A stretch of DNA of 64,000 nt, from the NCBI GenBank assembly GCA_964471405.1, contig CAYYGH010000002.1, positions 1 to 64,000 on the forward strand. The letters run 5' to 3'. Positions 52,553 to 61,518 of the stretch are shown piece after piece (the stretch's first letter is position 1; each line of letters begins with the position of its first letter). The stretch is from J084 sp964471405 (GTDB lineage: Bacteria; Pseudomonadota; Alphaproteobacteria; Sphingomonadales; Rhodothalassiaceae). The translations under genes were made by a program, and so were the position numbers. Under the pieces are notes generated by a model. It was given only the letters and a program-made list of their open reading frames with translations. It was not told the origin of the DNA and searched no databases.

Positions 52553-53824
52553 TCAGGAAAGCGCGGCGCGGCCGGCAAACTCGGCTGCCGTATCCAGCTC
52601 TTCCTCGATACGCAGAAGCTGGTTGTACTTGGCCACCCGTTCGCTGCGGCAGGGTGCTCCCGTCTTGATCTGACCGGCATTGGTTGCCACCGCAAGATCG
52701 GCGATGGTGACGTCTTCCGTCTCTCCGGAGCGATGGGAGATGACCGTCGCATAGCCGGAGCGGTGGGCAAGTTCGATGGTCTCCAGCGTTTCGCTCAATG
52801 TCCCGATCTGATTGAGCTTGATGAGGATCGCGTTCGCCACATTCTCCTCGATGCCGCGGGCAAGGCGCTCCGGATTGGTGACAAACAGATCGTCCCCCAC
52901 CAGCTGGCAGCGTTCACCGAGCGCCGCCGTCAGCTGCCGCCAGCCGGCCCAGTCATCCTCCGCACAGCCGTCCTCGATCGAGACGATGGGGTAGGAGTCA
53001 ACCAGCTCCTCGTAATAGCGCACCATCTCCTCGGCCGTCAGACTGCGTCCCTCCCCGGCCAGATGGTAGGCGCCGTCCCGATAGAATTCGCTAGCCGCCG
53101 CATCGAGCGCCAGCACGACATCTTCGCCCGGTGCATAGCCGGCCTTCTCAATCGCGGCGACAAGAAAATCCAGAGCCTCCCGACTGCTCTTCAGATCCGG
53201 GGCAAAGCCGCCCTCATCACCGATGGCGGTAGACAGCCCCTTCTCTTTCAGCGCGGCCTTGAGCGCATGATAGACTTCCGCCCCCATGCGCAGTGCATCG
53301 GCGAAAGTCGTCGCCGAGACCGGCATGATCATGAATTCCTGCAGATCCACCGCATTGTCCGCATGCGCACCGCCATTGAGCACATTCATCATCGGCGTCG
53401 GCAGCAGACGCGCCATCGGCCCGCCCAGATAGCGGTAGAGGGACACCCCCAGTGACCGGGCTGCCGCATGGGCGGTTGCCAGCGAGACGGCGAGAATCGC
53501 GTTCGCTCCCAGGCGTGACTTGTTGGGTGTGCCATCGAGGTCGATCAGCACCTGATCGATCTCGCGCTGGGCGAGGGCATCCAGTCCGGAAAGCGCGTCA
53601 AAGATTTCGCCATTGATGGCCTCGACCGCCGTCAGCACGCCCTTTCCGCCATAGCGTGCCCCGCCATCACGCCGTTCGACGGCCTCATGGGCGCCGGTGG
53701 ACGCCCCGGAGGGGACGGCAGCCCGACCGACGCTGCCATCCTCCAGATGAACTTCCGCCTCCACGGTGGGATTGCCGCGACTGTCCAGAATCTCGCGGCC
53801 GATGACATCGAGAATGACGCTCAT
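52553..53824 (-). CDS. eno: Enolase
   Basis: Enolase converts 2-phosphoglycerate to phosphoenolpyruvate in glycolysis. The 423-residue protein has the family features: IGREILDSRGNPTVEAEV at the N-terminus, SGASTGAHEA with the mobile loop, GDEGGFAPDL, the metal-binding Asp/Glu set (VLALDAAASEF, IEDGCAEDDW, VGDDLFVTN), the catalytic Lys in LIKLNQIGT, and SHRSGETEDVTIADLAV. Its start overlaps the stop of the upstream small membrane protein by 4 bp, so it is coupled to two genes of unknown connection. Confidence 0.97.
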   Translation of the reverse strand: MSVILDVIGREILDSRGNPTVEAEVHLEDGSVGRAAVPSGASTGAHEAVERRDGGARYGGKGVLTAVEAINGEIFDALSGLDALAQREIDQVLIDLDGTPNKSRLGANAILAVSLATAHAAARSLGVSLYRYLGGPMARLLPTPMMNVLNGGAHADNAVDLQEFMIMPVSATTFADALRMGAEVYHALKAALKEKGLSTAIGDEGGFAPDLKSSREALDFLVAAIEKAGYAPGEDVVLALDAAASEFYRDGAYHLAGEGRSLTAEEMVRYYEELVDSYPIVSIEDGCAEDDWAGWRQLTAALGERCQLVGDDLFVTNPERLARGIEENVANAILIKLNQIGTLSETLETIELAHRSGYATVISHRSGETEDVTIADLAVATNAGQIKTGAPCRSERVAKYNQLLRIEEELDTAAEFAGRAALS

Positions 53825-54258
53825 GGTCGTTTCTCTCCTGCATTTCTGTCCCGCGGCCGTGTCCGCCCGTCACCCTTCCTGAAGACTCGCGTCCTGGCGG
53901 CATCCGACCTGTCAGCCGGGGTCTTCCTAGTCCTCTGCCGAGGCAACCGCAAGGCTTGCGACCATCGCCGCCGCAAACGCCCCCAGCGTACCGCCAACCG
54001 GCGGGAGAGCCGACGCATGCGCGGCGAATCCGCGCTCAAAAGAGCAAGGCCGATCGGAATCATCCAGAAACCCAGAATCGGCAGAAAGCCCAGGATGCCG
54101 CCGATCAGAAAGAGCACGCCCAGAACCCGGCGCAGCAGCGGCGAGCGCGGCAGCCGCTCCATGATCCCGGAGCGCCGGATCATGCCGCGGGGACCGAGAC
54201 CCGGGCTCACCATCCCCCCTTTGCCCGCCGTCGGCCGGGAAGAATCCTTCTCGTTCAT
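53821..54258 (-). CDS. Small double-hydrophobic membrane protein (PGPGW-like)
   Basis: This 145-residue protein is not a firm family match. It has an N-terminal polar stretch, a hydrophobic segment of about 27-30 residues (RRVLGVLFLIGGILGFLPILGFWMIPIGLALL) that probably forms one or two membrane passes, then a long basic C-terminus rich in Arg. The LGFLPILGFWMIPIGLALL segment resembles the PGPGW family of putative membrane proteins. It overlaps the nucleotidyltransferase gene and eno by 4 bp each. A role with eno is not indicated; coupling may be accidental. Confidence 0.55.
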   Translation of the reverse strand: MNEKDSSRPTAGKGGMVSPGLGPRGMIRRSGIMERLPRSPLLRRVLGVLFLIGGILGFLPILGFWMIPIGLALLSADSPRMRRLSRRLAVRWGRLRRRWSQALRLPRQRTRKTPADRSDAARTRVFRKGDGRTRPRDRNAGEKRP

Positions 54259-55076
54259 GAACCCGTGGCCGCGGAAGCCTGTTCTTCGCGCGCCTTGAGG
54301 GCACGTTCTGAAATGGCAAAGAAGCTCAAGTTGTCGACATCGATCGGCCCGTAGGGGTAGTCGAGCTCCACGATCGCCGCTGAAACGCCCAGATTGCGCC
54401 CGACCCGGCGGATGAGACCGTCCAGAGTGACGGCCTTCAGCTTGTAAAGCAGGAAGGGCATGATCCCGCAGCTTTTGAGGATCCGCCAGTGGCGCTTGCC
54501 GAACTGGCCGCCCGAGCGGAACACCTCTACGGATCGCAAAGCCCGCTCATTGCGCAGGCCATAGAGATTGGTGGCCGACCAGCCGCCATCCCGCAGCCGA
54601 TGGTAGGCCAGTCCGACATCCGGAAACTCCCGTTTGACCGTCTCCTCGCGGGTAAAGCCGATGGCCACGTCCTCCTGACCGGCCAGAAAGGCGGAAACGA
54701 AGTCACGCACCAGTTCGGGCGTCTGGAGAGCATTATCGCCGGTCAGCACCAGCAGCGGAAAGGGGTTCGCTATCCGGCGGACGGCTGCCAGAACCGAGTC
54801 GGCCAGATTGCCTTCGGACGGCACCCAGCAGATCCGGCCCGTCTCCAGCCAGGACTCAAGCCGGGGGGTCGCTCGCAGATGATCGGCCGTTTCGATCGAA
54901 ATCCAGATCTCGCCCACAAGTCCGCTGTCGATGAGCGAGTCGATCACCCGCTCCAGCATCACCTTGCCTGCAATGGGAGCAAGACATTTGTGGGAAACTC
55001 CGGCCTGGCGCGCGACCGGATCATCCGCCCCCTTGCGGCTGGCCGCCAGCACGAGGGCCGTCACCTTGTCCGTCAT
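54255..55076 (-). CDS. Nucleotidyltransferase family protein (MobA-like, GT-A fold)
   Basis: The protein resembles NTP transferases of the MobA/GlmU type, which transfer nucleoside phosphate to sugars or cofactors. The 273-residue protein starts ALVLAASRKGADDPVA with a loose LxxGxxxR-type nucleotide loop, then SHKCLAPIAGKVMLERVIDSL, LLVLTGDNAL with the metal-binding Asp, and a longer C-terminal part (KLKAVTLDGLIRRVGRNL, IVELDYPYGPIDVDNLSFFAISE) that fits a substrate domain. The VDNLSFFAIS end resembles sugar-nucleotide enzymes. The nucleotide loop departs from GGxGxR, so activity is uncertain. It begins the minus-strand run into eno. Confidence 0.75.
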   Translation of the reverse strand: MTDKVTALVLAASRKGADDPVARQAGVSHKCLAPIAGKVMLERVIDSLIDSGLVGEIWISIETADHLRATPRLESWLETGRICWVPSEGNLADSVLAAVRRIANPFPLLVLTGDNALQTPELVRDFVSAFLAGQEDVAIGFTREETVKREFPDVGLAYHRLRDGGWSATNLYGLRNERALRSVEVFRSGGQFGKRHWRILKSCGIMPFLLYKLKAVTLDGLIRRVGRNLGVSAAIVELDYPYGPIDVDNLSFFAISERALKAREEQASAATGS

Positions 55077-55140
55077 GACCAGATCTTTCCTCCGGTTTTC
55101 CTCCTCGGCCCAGGGGCGACAACGCCTCGGACGGTTCCCG

Positions 55141-56607
55141 TCACTCCGCCAGCGCGCAGGCCAATGGTGCCATCAGCGTGCCGACATGGTCGAGCTCGCG
55201 AAACTCCTCAAGCGCCGCCCGCACCCATTTGATGCGATCCGGCGGGAGCACGCCCGTGACACATTCCTCGAATTTGCGCCAGTAGACCTCATCGGGAAAC
55301 GGCTTCCATTTCGACCCCTCCGGCCACTCCCGCTCTTCGACGAGCTCGCGCCCGTCAGCGAGCCGCACCGTGACCCGCGTCGGCGTCTCGCCCTCAAGCC
55401 CCTCAACCGGCTCGCGCACCACCTTGGCCATCGCCGCGCGGACCGTCGGATCCTGCACCGCCTCATCCGTAAACTCGGGAATGCCGGCGCGGCGCCGCAC
55501 CAGAAGGCTGGCGAGTGCATATTCGAGTGAGAACTTCGCCTCCAGACCTGTCGCCGGCTCGCGATACATCAGATTGTTGAGATGCACGGCCGGTGCCCGC
55601 ACGATGATCCGCTCCACGTCATCCGCCGTAAAGCCATGCGCGTCCATGAGATACAGCAGGGCATCCATCGCCCTGTGCGCACTGCCACAATTCGGGAACC
55701 GCTTGACCCGGAATCCATGTTCGAGAATGAGCAGAGGTTCCCCTACCTTCTCCGTTTCAAACCGCATGGTCTGGCCATGATCGACATGGGTGAGACCGTC
55801 TCGCAAGGCCTCGAAATCCGGACCGACCATGAGCCGCTGCATGCCGTGAGGACCGTCAAGCACCCCAAGGCCGGCCGTCAGCCCCCCTTCGGCCAGACGG
55901 GCCGCAATGATCCCGGCCTTGGCGGCAAGACCGGCGTGAAGCGGCTTGGTCATCGTTCCGAACTGGGACATGAACCCCGCCGCCTGCGAGACGGCAATGG
56001 ACAGAGCAAAGGCAGCACGCTCGGCATCGAGTCTGAGCAGCCGGGCGCATGCCGCCGCGGCCCCAATGGCACCGGTCGTCGCTGTCGCATGCCAGCCGCG
56101 ATTGCGGTGGTGGGGGTTGATCCCCTGCCCCACCCGGCCCTGGATCTGCAGCCCGACGATATAGGCATCGAGCGCCTGCGCCCCGCCCAGTCCCAGCTCT
56201 TCCGCCAGTGACAGGATCGCCGGGGCCAGAACGGTGGTGGCATGCGCCTTGGGCGGGTCGAAATTGTCGTCATAATCGAGCGCATGGCCGGCCGTGCCAT
56301 TCACCAGCGCGGCCCAGGGCGCAGCCAGCCTTGCCGGATGACCGACGGCGGTGGACGGCCCAAGCCCCCAGCGTGCCGCCGTGCGGCGCACGATGGCGGT
56401 GGCCGGCTCACGCGCGCCGGCGATGGTGACTGCAATCTGGTCGATGAATTCCCGATGCGCCGAGTGCCAGGCCTCCTCGGGCCAGACGGGCGGCACCAGC
56501 GCAATCCATTCCCCGAAGGCCTGAAGCGGATTGCGACCAGCGGCCGATGTCTGCGCCCTTTCCGCGGCGGACGCCACATCTCCACGTCCTGTCATGTCCT
56601 CGTTCAT
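55141..56607 (-). CDS. MmgE/PrpD family protein
   Basis: The family includes 2-methylcitrate dehydratase and cis-aconitate decarboxylase. The 488-residue protein has WHSAHREFIDQIAVTIAGA, GHALDYDDNFDPPKAHAT (the family DYDD motif, here with the HA), QIQGRVGQGINPHHRNRGWHATATTGAIGAAAA and the C-terminal FRVKRFPNCGSAHRAMDALL. All expected core motifs are intact. It is not near prpC, prpB or aconitase, so a methylcitrate role is not supported. It stands alone and is divergent from the sulfotransferase gene. Confidence 0.9.
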   Translation of the reverse strand: MNEDMTGRGDVASAAERAQTSAAGRNPLQAFGEWIALVPPVWPEEAWHSAHREFIDQIAVTIAGAREPATAIVRRTAARWGLGPSTAVGHPARLAAPWAALVNGTAGHALDYDDNFDPPKAHATTVLAPAILSLAEELGLGGAQALDAYIVGLQIQGRVGQGINPHHRNRGWHATATTGAIGAAAACARLLRLDAERAAFALSIAVSQAAGFMSQFGTMTKPLHAGLAAKAGIIAARLAEGGLTAGLGVLDGPHGMQRLMVGPDFEALRDGLTHVDHGQTMRFETEKVGEPLLILEHGFRVKRFPNCGSAHRAMDALLYLMDAHGFTADDVERIIVRAPAVHLNNLMYREPATGLEAKFSLEYALASLLVRRRAGIPEFTDEAVQDPTVRAAMAKVVREPVEGLEGETPTRVTVRLADGRELVEEREWPEGSKWKPFPDEVYWRKFEECVTGVLPPDRIKWVRAALEEFRELDHVGTLMAPLACALAE

Positions 56608-56821
56608 GATTGTTCCAAACTCCCACAGGCGCCGCTTCGGCGATCCCCGCCTCCTGGCGGCGATCCGCCGGGCTCATCTCTTGCCCGGTCGCTCATATAG
56701 ACCCTCGCACAGGTCAGGAAAAGATGTCGCGGGGGCTTGCGGAGGCTGCCCCAATCCGGCCACAGTTTCGCCCCACATAGGAAAAGAAGTCGCCAACCGG
56801 CGAGGGATCGACCGCAGGACC

Positions 56822-57931
56822 ATGACCGCCTTGTTCGCTTTGCCCGACCATGAGGTGATGCTCGGCCTTCTGCCGGACATCGCCGATCGGCGTGTGGACT
56901 TGTCCACGGCGCGCGCGCGGCTGCGGGCGGAGCCCGGACTTGTCCCGGCGGCCGTGGACCCGCGCGGGGAAGGCGCGGTCTACTGGGTGGACATCGGCGA
57001 TCACCGCTTCCGCCACTGGCAGTATGTCTTCACCCTTGATCATCTGGCCCGCAGCGGCGGCATCCGGGCCTATTTTTCCTCACCCGTGGACATCTTGGAT
57101 GATGACGAGCTGTTCAGCGATTCCGTACCGGTTGCGGGGCTGATCTTCCATGTCTCGCGCTGCGGATCGACGCTGGTGACCAAGGCGCTCGGGCGGCTGG
57201 ACAGCCATGTCATGATCTCCCAGGGAGCGCCTCTCCAGCGGGGTTTCTGGGCTGCGGCAACCGGGCAGTGGACGCGCCCCCTGCCCCAGGATGCGGTGAC
57301 AGGGCGCCGACTGCGCAACCTCGTGCGGGCGATGTGCCGGCGGCGGCATGAGGATGAACAGCGGGCGTTCGTGAAGTTCATCAGCTGGAACACGGTGTAT
57401 GCCTCCTTCATCCGGGCGGCTCTGCCCGGCGTGCCCGCGCTGTTCCTCTATCGCGATCCGGTGGAGGTGATTGCCTCGGTACGTCGGAACACCACTGCCG
57501 TCCTGGAAGCGCGCGGCACGGGACTCGCCACGCTGTTGACGGGACGCCCGATCGACGAGATTGCGGCCATGGATGACGTGACCTATCTTGCCCATTGCTA
57601 CCGCCGCTATTTCGAGGTGGCGGCCGAAGAGGCAGGTGACGGCTTCGTCCTGCTGAACTACCGTGATCTCGGGGCCGATCGTTTTCCCGAGATCGTCAGA
57701 CGGGCTTTCGGCCTGCGGTTTGCGCCGGACGAACTCGCCCAGATGCAGGCGCAGTTTTCGGTGCATGCGAAGGATGACAGCGGCAAGCGCAGCTTCCGGG
57801 CGGACAGTGCGGCCAAGCAGGCAGCCTTGAATCCGGATGAAAAGGCCGTTATTCGCGAGGTTTGTGACTCCGCCATGAGGCGACTGGATGCCCATGCGGC
57901 CAATCTGTTCGCACCCAGGCAGGCGGCTTGA
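56822..57931 (+). CDS. Sulfotransferase family protein
   Basis: Sulfotransferases move the sulphuryl group from PAPS to an acceptor. From ATG 56822 the protein has 369 residues. The first 105 residues form a domain before the core (LPDHEVMLGLLPDIADRRVDLSTARARL, VYWVDIGDHRFRHWQYVFTLDHL). The P-loop-like 5'-phosphosulphate motif is GLIFHVSRCGSTLVTKALGR at about 107-126. The 3'-phosphate region is FLYRDPVEVIASVRRNT. The substrate is unknown. A glycosyltransferase follows 37 bp later on the same strand, suggesting a cell-surface sugar or glycolipid. PAPS-making genes are not in the window. Confidence 0.85.
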   Translation: MTALFALPDHEVMLGLLPDIADRRVDLSTARARLRAEPGLVPAAVDPRGEGAVYWVDIGDHRFRHWQYVFTLDHLARSGGIRAYFSSPVDILDDDELFSDSVPVAGLIFHVSRCGSTLVTKALGRLDSHVMISQGAPLQRGFWAAATGQWTRPLPQDAVTGRRLRNLVRAMCRRRHEDEQRAFVKFISWNTVYASFIRAALPGVPALFLYRDPVEVIASVRRNTTAVLEARGTGLATLLTGRPIDEIAAMDDVTYLAHCYRRYFEVAAEEAGDGFVLLNYRDLGADRFPEIVRRAFGLRFAPDELAQMQAQFSVHAKDDSGKRSFRADSAAKQAALNPDEKAVIREVCDSAMRRLDAHAANLFAPRQAA

Positions 57932-57968
57932 GGGACACGCGCAGGCAATCGGGAAGGACCGGGAGACG

Positions 57969-58718
57969 ATGACGGTGCTGGCATTTCCGCGGCTGGTCTC
58001 GGTGATCATGCCGAACTACAATTACGGGCGCTTCATCGCTCAGGCGATTGACAGCGTCATCCAGCAGGACTACCGGCCGATCGAGCTGATCGTCGTTGAT
58101 GACGGCAGCAGCGACGATTCCCTTGAACGCATCGCCGCCGCCCTTGAACGCCCGCATGAGCTTTCGCGCGCAGAGGTGATCTCGTTTCCGGAAAACCGCG
58201 GCAAGATCGCGGCGATGAACCGCGGGATCGAGCTGGCCTCCGGCGAATACAGCATCATTCTGGATGCGGACGACTTTCTTTCAAAATCCTATGTGAGCCG
58301 CTGTGTGGCCGAGCTGGAGCAGGCGCGCGAAGAGGATGAGACGATCGGTTTCGTCTATACGGACTGCAATCTCATCTCCGAACATGGGGACTATCTGGAA
58401 CGGGGGCGGTCGACCGCCTTTGATCCCGCGCTGATCGAGCGGTTCAGCTTCATTCCCGAACCGGCGGTCGTGCTGACCGAGGCGCTCAAGTCCTGCTGGC
58501 CCTATGATGAATCGATCCGCCGCGGTACCAAGCATCACAAGTGGCGCCGGATCATCGAGGCCGGCTGGAACGGCCGGCATCTGCCCGAGCCTCTGTTCTA
58601 CTACCGCATGCACGGGCAGAATCTTTCCGGTATCGGCACCCGCGTGCTGGGCGAGATCCGCGGCGGCCGACAGGGAGAACGCATCCTCTCCGGCTACTGG
58701 CCGACACAGGCGCGCTGA
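57969..58718 (+). CDS. Glycosyltransferase family 2 protein
   Basis: This enzyme is predicted to transfer a nucleotide sugar to a lipid or polysaccharide acceptor. From ATG 57969 it has 249 residues. The GT-A fold is clear: LVSVIMPNYNYGRFIAQAIDSVIQQ at 9-33, ELIVVDDGSSDDS, RGKIAAMNRGIELASGEYSIILDADDF (DAD motif for metal), then YTDCNLISEHGDY and YYRMHGQNLS near the end. It is short and soluble with no membrane segment. It is coupled in position with the sulfotransferase upstream. Donor and acceptor cannot be read from the sequence. Confidence 0.92.
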   Translation: MTVLAFPRLVSVIMPNYNYGRFIAQAIDSVIQQDYRPIELIVVDDGSSDDSLERIAAALERPHELSRAEVISFPENRGKIAAMNRGIELASGEYSIILDADDFLSKSYVSRCVAELEQAREEDETIGFVYTDCNLISEHGDYLERGRSTAFDPALIERFSFIPEPAVVLTEALKSCWPYDESIRRGTKHHKWRRIIEAGWNGRHLPEPLFYYRMHGQNLSGIGTRVLGEIRGGRQGERILSGYWPTQAR

Positions 58719-59098
58719 TCCGCCGCTCCTGCCGTCTTCCTTTCAGCCCGGCCGGTCGCGATGATATCGGCGCACCGGAGAGCCGGCCTGCAGCTTCCCT
58801 CGCGTCATTCGCCGGTTCCTCCGGCGAGTGCATCCAATGGGCGAGGCAGGCCAAACGCCGCTTATTACCTCCTTGCCCACCGAACCCGCCGGATATGACA
58901 TCCACAATGCCGGATGCTCTCTTCCCCTTCCGCTGGACCCGTCGGTCTTGGCCGGCGGATGACGTGGAGAGGGACCGGCGGGTGATGAGAGGGGATATGA
59001 ATCACGGAGGAAAAGTTCGGCAGATGACGAGAGGGGAGAGGTCGGTGAGTGACGCCCCACCCGTGCTCCGACTACCATCGCCGCTCACTGGCTCATGA
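58719..59098. other. Gene-free gap between convergent glycosyltransferase and J-domain genes (380 bp)
   Basis: Open frames here look like chance frames with high Arg/Ser/Pro and no family pattern. A hairpin CGCCGG-N5-CCGGCG (58810-58826) is visible, with no T-run. I see no RNA gene or repeat. It could hold a terminator for one or both neighbours. Confidence 0.55.
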
Positions 59099-59623
59099 TC
59101 ACCGATCACCGGCCTCCCGTTCTCCCAGACGGGCGCACAGCATGCTGTAGGCGGCCTGGATCCGGACGAAGCGTTCGCGAACCTCGGGATCGTCGCTGCC
59201 CGCCACATCCGGATGATGCTGCTTGGCGAGCGCCCGGTAGCGCTGCTTGACTTCTTCGAGATCGGCCCCGGGCTCCAGTCCCAGTGTCCGGTACGCCGCC
59301 TTTTCGGCCGGCGTCCAGGAATCGGCGGCATAGGCATAGGTCGCGGACTGGCGGTATCCCCGGCGGGCCGCCTGCTCATCAGCCATGAAGGCCCGGATCG
59401 CCTCTTCGCTCATCCCGGCAAAGAAGTTCCAGCCGCGATTGTATTCCTCCACATGCCGCCGGCAGAAATACCAGCGCTCGCGGGAGAAGGGGGAACGGGG
59501 CGCCGGATACTCCCCCCGCTCGGTGCAGCCTTCCCGGTCACACAGGCGCACGCGCACCGGATCCCGCTCCTTGAGATAGCCGCCCCAGCGCGGAAAGCCG
59601 AAATCGCGTGGTCGCCTCGTCAT
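59099..59623 (-). CDS. J-domain protein with an N-terminal Cys/His module
   Basis: J-domain proteins stimulate Hsp70 (DnaK). From ATG 59623 the protein has 174 residues. The J domain is at the C-terminus, about residues 108-166: AAYRTLGLEPGADLEEVKQRYRALAKQHHPDVAG, with HPD at 137-139. The N-terminal half (about 25-75) has Cys28, Cys33, Cys54 and His57, arranged like a small metal site, plus a W/Y-rich YNRGWNFFAGMSEE segment. This layout, with J last, is known in alphaproteobacteria but its client is unknown. It is directly downstream (78 bp) of the unrecognised 567-residue protein, so the two are probably co-transcribed. Confidence 0.85.
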   Translation of the reverse strand: MTRRPRDFGFPRWGGYLKERDPVRVRLCDREGCTERGEYPAPRSPFSRERWYFCRRHVEEYNRGWNFFAGMSEEAIRAFMADEQAARRGYRQSATYAYAADSWTPAEKAAYRTLGLEPGADLEEVKQRYRALAKQHHPDVAGSDDPEVRERFVRIQAAYSMLCARLGEREAGDR

Positions 59624-59701
59624 CGCTGTCGATCGATCATTCAGCCCTCCGGACCGCCTCCTGCGGTCCGGAACATCACCGCGGTCCACGAGTCGGACCG
59701 G

Positions 59702-61405
59702 TCAGCCTCGGCCGGCCTCGTCATTCGTGGCTTCGGCTGCGGACGTTTCCGCCGCGGGAACAAACCGGGCAAGCTTGCGCTGGAGAGCATCAAGCCGGCG
59801 TTTGCGCTCCTGCTCATCCGGCAGGGCGGCGAGCTGCTGCACGAAGCCCTTGGAGCGCATGTAGCGTCTGGCCTCCTCGACGGCAAGCTGCTGCGCACGC
59901 CCTTCCGTCAACAGCCCCTGCTCGATAAGGGCGAAGATCCGCATCACCGCATCATAGGGCGGCATCCGGCTGGCGCGGAGCTTGTCGAAGATCTTCGCCT
60001 TCTCAAGCAGGATCACGCACAGAGCATCCAGCCGATCGGCCAGCTGATCGCGGGTGAACCGCGTCAGCGTGGAGGAGAGAACCCGCTGCTGAAAATCGGC
60101 GAGCCGCTTCATCGCCCGGGCCGGCGAGTCCTCATCCTTCAGCCAGAAGGCTTCGTCCGGCCCGGTGAGCTGAGGCAGCATGTAGTTGGCGAGCATGCGC
60201 TTGTTGTCGGCTCCCAGCACGAAGGGTTCGAGATCAAGCAGCGCCGCCAGCCGCTCGGCCGGTGTCTTGCAAGTCTCAAGATAGCGGGCAATCGTCTGGG
60301 AATTGAGGAAGCGGGCTGCGCGTTCCTCCAGCTGCTGAACCAGCCCGGCGCCCGCCCCTTCCATCTGAAGATTGCCCCCCAGCTCCTGCGCCACGCGGGC
60401 GATGGCTCGGAATTCCTCGATCAGCGAGCCCTGAGTCCAGCGCCGCTGCTGGCCGATGGCCTCCACCAGCTGGCGCTCAAGAACGCGACGGCTCTGCCGC
60501 AGCAGCCGCGCCTCCATGAAGCGGGCCAGACGGGCGGCCAGTCCGGTAGGGGCGCGCCCATGCCCCGGCCCCGATCCCAGCAGCGTCGCGATCGCAAATA
60601 TGCGCTCGACAGCGGCACGCGTGCCGAGCACCTCGTCAAGCACGCCCCGCAAGGCCAGAATCTCGGCAATGTAGTGATCGATGATGCGGCTGGCCCAGGC
60701 AGGGTGGTTCTCACGCATGAGCCCCAGCAGCCGCCGCAGCTTCTCCACGCCGGTGCGGCAACGCGCCAGATCCTGTGCGATCGCCCCACAGAGCAGGAAG
60801 CCGCGCTCCTTCTCCCCCTCAAGGCCGGCAAGCAGAGAAGCGAACCGCTCTTCGTCGATCACCGGGAAGCCGGCTTCACTGAGTGCCTTGAGCGCGGCGG
60901 CGGCCTCATCAATCAGGCTGTAGAGCTTCTTTACCCGCTCGCCGACAGCCTCTCCCGTCATCTTCACCTGGGCCACGGCCGCGCGCTGGACCGCGCCCTG
61001 CAAGGTGGTCCCGGCCTGTGAAAGACGCAGATAGTTGTCATAGCCGTAAAGGATCTCAAGCGGGGTCAGCTGCCAGTCATCAAGACTGTCGCGCAACAGT
61101 TCGCCGATCTGCTGGCGCCCGTCGGTGCTGTAGAGGTCCGATACCTTTTCGCAGCCGGCCGTCGGCTTGATGACATCGAATTTGGATGTGCGGATCTTGC
61201 GGCCCTTGTAGAGCACCTCGAAGGAGTGAAACTGACCGTCCTTCGGGTTGAAACGTTCCCGCAGCACCCGCACGGCCGTAAAGGTGGTCGTGCGGAATGC
61301 CTTTTCGGCCGCGCGCACGGCCGCATTCTGGTCATCGAAGATCTCGATGACCGTCCAGCTATTGCCGCGAAGTCCCTGCAGCTCGAAATGGACGTTGCGG
61401 CCCAT
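59702..61405 (-). CDS. Unrecognised 567-residue protein, helical, with an N-terminal β-rich domain
   Basis: I do not recognise this protein. From ATG 61405 it has 567 residues, no signal peptide and no membrane segment, so it is cytoplasmic. Residues 1-80 look like a small β-rich domain (FELQGLRGNSWTVIEIFDD, FTAVRVLRERFN, FEVLYKGRKIRTS). The rest is almost all α-helix, with stretches such as ILALRGVLDEVLGTRAAVERIFAI and RLARFMEARLLRQSRRVLERQLVEAIG, and a C-terminal Glu/Ala-rich tail. Codon use is like its neighbours and there are no frame breaks, so it is a real gene. It precedes the J-domain gene and is divergent from the DUF481 gene. A scaffold or client role linked to the J-domain protein is a guess. 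Confidence 0.8.
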   Translation of the reverse strand: MGRNVHFELQGLRGNSWTVIEIFDDQNAAVRAAEKAFRTTTFTAVRVLRERFNPKDGQFHSFEVLYKGRKIRTSKFDVIKPTAGCEKVSDLYSTDGRQQIGELLRDSLDDWQLTPLEILYGYDNYLRLSQAGTTLQGAVQRAAVAQVKMTGEAVGERVKKLYSLIDEAAAALKALSEAGFPVIDEERFASLLAGLEGEKERGFLLCGAIAQDLARCRTGVEKLRRLLGLMRENHPAWASRIIDHYIAEILALRGVLDEVLGTRAAVERIFAIATLLGSGPGHGRAPTGLAARLARFMEARLLRQSRRVLERQLVEAIGQQRRWTQGSLIEEFRAIARVAQELGGNLQMEGAGAGLVQQLEERAARFLNSQTIARYLETCKTPAERLAALLDLEPFVLGADNKRMLANYMLPQLTGPDEAFWLKDEDSPARAMKRLADFQQRVLSSTLTRFTRDQLADRLDALCVILLEKAKIFDKLRASRMPPYDAVMRIFALIEQGLLTEGRAQQLAVEEARRYMRSKGFVQQLAALPDEQERKRRLDALQRKLARFVPAAETSAAEATNDEAGRG

Positions 61406-61518
61406 GCCGATAGACCCACATGATGTCCGCCCTCAAGAAGGCGGATGATCTGCACAATTCACCTAAAATCCCACGTAATCCGGGCCACGGTAGCGATGCA
61501 AGGTTTAACATTGTCTTG

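Noticed and set aside
58719..59098. Small gene or RNA gene in the gap after the glycosyltransferase
   Set aside because: No conserved fold, no clear promoter, and composition that looks like chance frames.
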